This document shows, piece by piece, positions 7,152-9,019 of a DNA stretch of 9,019 nt. Numbering within the stretch: the first letter of the stretch is position 1; every line of letters begins with the position of its first letter. The stretch covers positions 1 to 9,019 of the forward strand of contig RFQK01000046.1 in assembly GCA_009925045.1 (NCBI GenBank), written 5' to 3'. Below the pieces are notes generated by a model, which was not told where the DNA came from, searched no databases, and was given only the letters and a program-made list of their open reading frames with translations. The stretch is from Methylococcaceae bacterium. Lineage in GTDB: Bacteria > Pseudomonadota > Gammaproteobacteria > Methylococcales > Methylomonadaceae. The translations under genes were made by a program, and so were the position numbers.

Positions 7152-8462
7152 TTAAAGAGTTTTAACCAAAACCTTCGCATTGCGCTCATAGTTATAGGCT
7201 TTTTGCAGTTGTTCGGGTAATTCATCCACAGTACAAAAATTAAAGCCTTTTTCGACAAACCAGTGCATGGTCTGAGTAGAACGTACATACAATTGTTGCA
7301 AGCCTTTTTGTTCGGCTTGTTTGCAGAGATAAGCCAGCAGGTGCGCACCGCGCGCGGCTTTACGGTAGTCTTTGTGAATGGCGAGACAAGCAATTTCACC
7401 GCTTTGATTGGCTACAATGCTATGTAGAGCAGTGCAGCCTATAATCAAACCATCACGTTCGATGATGATGTAATCATTGATTTCCATCTCCAGTTTTTCC
7501 CGCGAACGTTTAATCAGAACACCTTCAGCTTCCAAGGGTTTAATTAGTTCCATAATACCGCCAATGTCTTCAAGCGTTGCCGGCCGGATATTTTCAAAAG
7601 CATTACGACTGATTAAAGTGCCTATCCCATCGCGACTGAATAATTCCAGTAATAAACTTCCATCCACTAAACGATTCACCAAGTGGGCGCGTTGAACACC
7701 TTGCTGACAACTTTGTATCGCGGCTTTAATTGATAGACCCAGTGCAACGGGTAGCCGGTCGGTATTGGCCAATAAATCTGCTGCCTGTTCGGTCGTGAGC
7801 TGAGCGATCAGATCCCCATTAGCTGTCTGGCAATTATCTTCAGTGAGTAGAATCAGTTTTTCGGCTTGTAAGGCGATGGCTACTTCGGTTGCTACTTCTT
7901 CAGCGGATAGATTGAACACTTCACCACTCGGTGAATAGCCGATGGGTGAAATTAACACCACATTGTGTTGTTCAAGTTGCTGATTAATCGCCTCGGTATC
8001 AACCCGTCTGACTTTACCGGTAAAACAATAATCCACACCGTCCAGCACTCCCATCGGACGGGCACTGATAAAATTACCTGAGGCAACCCGAATTTGTGCG
8101 CCCGCCATTGGCGAACCTGAGACCCCCATAGACAGTAAGGCTTCAATTTCAACCCTGACTAGGCCGGCTGCTTGTTTGACATATTGCAAAGTGCTTGCGT
8201 CAGTAATCCTAAGATGCTGATGAAACTGGCTTTGATGGCCTTGGTCACGGAGTCTTTCTTCAATTTGTTCGCGGATGCCATGCACCAGTACCAGTCGAAT
8301 GCCTAGGCTGCGTAATAAAGCAAAATCATGAATGAGATTGTCAAAATGGCTGTCACTCACGGCTGCGCCACTGAAAAAAATCACAAAGGTCCGGTTACGG
8401 TGAGCGTGAATATAGGGAGATGAAGCCCTGAACCAGTTGACGAATTCACTCGGTAGAATCAT
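7152..8462 (-). CDS. argA: N-acetylglutamate synthase (amino-acid N-acetyltransferase)
   Basis: ArgA transfers acetyl from acetyl-CoA to L-glutamate, the committed first step of arginine synthesis, in the cytoplasm. The 436-residue protein (E. coli 443) has the classical two-domain form. An amino-acid-kinase-like domain covers about residues 20-285, with LGIRLVLVHG, ITDASTLQYVKQAAG, SGNFISARPMGVLDGVDYC and FNLSAEEVATEVAIAL. In this family it binds arginine for feedback inhibition rather than phosphorylating substrate. A C-terminal GNAT domain follows from about residue 290, with SREKLEMEI, the acetyl-CoA loop AIHKDYRKAARG (361-372) and HWFVEKGF. The ending KAYNYERNAKVLVKTL is typical of ArgA. 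There is no Shine-Dalgarno before the ATG, but no other ATG lies near and family similarity begins within about ten residues of it. No ARG-box-like operator is visible upstream. The gene stands alone, divergent from the VOC gene. Confidence 0.96.
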   Translation of the reverse strand: MILPSEFVNWFRASSPYIHAHRNRTFVIFFSGAAVSDSHFDNLIHDFALLRSLGIRLVLVHGIREQIEERLRDQGHQSQFHQHLRITDASTLQYVKQAAGLVRVEIEALLSMGVSGSPMAGAQIRVASGNFISARPMGVLDGVDYCFTGKVRRVDTEAINQQLEQHNVVLISPIGYSPSGEVFNLSAEEVATEVAIALQAEKLILLTEDNCQTANGDLIAQLTTEQAADLLANTDRLPVALGLSIKAAIQSCQQGVQRAHLVNRLVDGSLLLELFSRDGIGTLISRNAFENIRPATLEDIGGIMELIKPLEAEGVLIKRSREKLEMEINDYIIIERDGLIIGCTALHSIVANQSGEIACLAIHKDYRKAARGAHLLAYLCKQAEQKGLQQLYVRSTQTMHWFVEKGFNFCTVDELPEQLQKAYNYERNAKVLVKTL

Positions 8463-8601
8463 GGAGTTAAAGATAGCCAGTCGTAATGATTAGGTGCCAT
8501 GTTAACGTAAGCGGCTATTGGCGCGCAAAGTAGTTATGATTGCGAGCTTGCCAAACACCCCGCTGAGGTATAATTTGCCGGTCAATTCAACGAGTTTAAG
8601 C
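8463..8601. other. Divergent intergenic region between argA and the VOC gene
   Basis: This 139-base region must hold the argA promoter (leftward) and the VOC-gene promoter (rightward). The rightward promoter is clear (see the TATAAT entry). For argA I see only weak -10-like matches on the minus strand and no palindrome resembling an ArgR site. A 6-base inverted pair (ATAGCC at 8473-8478, GGCTAT at 8513-8518) does not extend and is probably chance. Reading the rightward gene from an upstream in-frame start at 8518 would fill the region with sequence unlike a VOC protein and would put the promoter inside the gene. Confidence 0.6.
8548..8574 (+). promoter_or_regulatory. Sigma-70-type promoter for the VOC gene
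   Basis: A perfect TATAAT lies at 8569-8574, with TTGCCA (one mismatch to TTGACA) at 8548-8553. The spacing is 15 bases, shorter than the preferred 17. Transcription would start near 8581, giving a leader of about 20 bases before the ATG at 8602. There is no TGn extension before the -10. The position between divergent genes supports a real promoter. Confidence 0.6.
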
Positions 8602-8976
8602 ATGTCCAAGCATAATTTTACGATTCATCATGCCAGCTTGCTGGTATCCGATACCCAAAAGTCGCTGGAGTTTTATTGCGGTGTGTTGGGCTTGCAGCAA
8701 ATTGAACGTCCGCCATTACCTTTTCCAGGTGCTTGGTTGGCTCTGGGTCAACAGCAAATTCATTTGTTGGAATTAGATAATCCTGATCCTACTACCGGTC
8801 GGCCCGCTCATGGCGGTCGTGATCGCCATGTGGCGATGATGATCGATTCCTACGATGCTATAAGAGAAGATTTTTTGGCGGCAGGTGTTGAGCACACCTT
8901 AAGTATTTCGGGGCGTCGGGCATTATTCGCGCGCGATCCGGACGGAAATGCTTTAGAGTTTATTGAACGGACCTAG
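8602..8976 (+). CDS. VOC-superfamily (glyoxalase/dioxygenase-fold) protein
   Basis: The ATG at 8602 gives a 124-residue protein, the usual size of a single VOC module built from two beta-alpha-beta-beta-beta units. It begins with the typical first strand HHASLLVSD, followed by SLEFYCGVLGL, and has the second-unit ending FARDPDGNALEFIE. Likely metal ligands are His10, His54 and/or Glu57 in the IHLLEL strand, His76 in GGRDRHVAMMI, and Glu119. The metal site therefore appears intact and catalysis is plausible. The family includes glyoxalase I, extradiol dioxygenases, fosfomycin-resistance enzymes and many proteins of unknown substrate. Nothing here picks one, and it is too short for an extradiol dioxygenase. 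The start at 8602 is preferred over 8518 because family similarity begins there and a TATAAT box lies between the two. A weak ACGAG ribosome site lies 7 bases upstream. Only one base separates its stop from the next start, suggesting a shared message. Confidence 0.88.
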   Translation: MSKHNFTIHHASLLVSDTQKSLEFYCGVLGLQQIERPPLPFPGAWLALGQQQIHLLELDNPDPTTGRPAHGGRDRHVAMMIDSYDAIREDFLAAGVEHTLSISGRRALFARDPDGNALEFIERT

Positions 8977-8977
8977 A

Positions 8978-9019
8978 ATGTTCGCCCGGATCTTCCAAAT
9001 ACTATTGCTGTTGTGCGCG
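8978..9019 (+). CDS. Start of a further gene, signal-peptide-like N-terminus (truncated by window)
   Basis: An ATG one base after the VOC stop codon opens a frame of 14 codons to the window edge, reading MFARIFQILLLLCA. A positive residue followed by a Leu/Ile-rich run is what the start of a Sec signal peptide or membrane anchor looks like. The tight spacing suggests co-transcription with the VOC gene. Too little is visible to name a product, and a chance ORF cannot be excluded. Confidence 0.5.
   Translation, partial: MFARIFQILLLLCA

Noticed and set aside
6935..7399. 154-codon minus-strand open frame across the parE and argA ends
   Set aside because: It lies antisense to parE and out of frame within argA, both of which show strong conserved motifs there. 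The translation resembles no family and has no ribosome site.
8473..8518. Inverted pair ATAGCC/GGCTAT in the argA-VOC intergenic region
   Set aside because: Only six bases per arm with a 34-base gap, and neither side extends. This is expected by chance and does not resemble an ArgR site.
8518..8601. Upstream extension of the VOC gene by 28 residues
   Set aside because: The added residues do not resemble a VOC N-terminus or a signal peptide, and the TATAAT box at 8569-8574 would fall inside the coding region.

Overview
The window is a conserved chromosomal stretch from a gammaproteobacterium. The evidence is the proteins: a ParE that follows the Enterobacteria-type sequence almost motif for motif, a two-domain ArgA (amino-acid-kinase-like plus GNAT), and a joined mreC-mreD-mrdA-rodA-mltB cluster. 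Base composition looks roughly balanced. A methanotroph-like (Methylococcales) or similar free-living lineage is possible, but that is only an impression and cannot be settled without a database search. I see no mobile element, CRISPR array, tRNA, rRNA or phage gene.

Layout, left to right. Positions 2-5208 (+) hold a tightly packed cell-elongation cluster: mreC (5' end cut off by the window edge), mreD, mrdA (PBP2), rodA and mltB. Neighbouring genes overlap by 14, 11 and 1 bases, or are 4 bases apart, so they are almost certainly co-transcribed and translationally coupled. parE, topoisomerase IV subunit B, follows on the same strand after 29-30 bases (5239-7128). It converges on argA, N-acetylglutamate synthase (7152-8462, - strand), across only 23 bases with no convincing terminator. 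argA is divergent from a small VOC/glyoxalase-fold gene (8602-8976, +), which has a clear TATAAT promoter in front of it. One base after that gene, a new hydrophobic N-terminus begins (8978) and runs off the window.

How the genes work together: MreC and MreD link the cytoplasmic MreB filament (its gene is expected just upstream, outside the window) to the periplasmic cell-wall machinery. RodA (SEDS glycosyltransferase) polymerises lipid II into glycan strands and PBP2 crosslinks them. MltB is a lytic transglycosylase that cuts glycan strands. The five genes therefore form one peptidoglycan elongation and remodelling unit. ParE (chromosome decatenation) and ArgA (first step of arginine synthesis) are unrelated housekeeping neighbours.

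I looked for a novel system and did not find one. All catalytic motifs are intact and no gene is broken. The findings listed are modest observations about gene coupling, signal peptides, one loop variant, a promoter and the truncated last gene.
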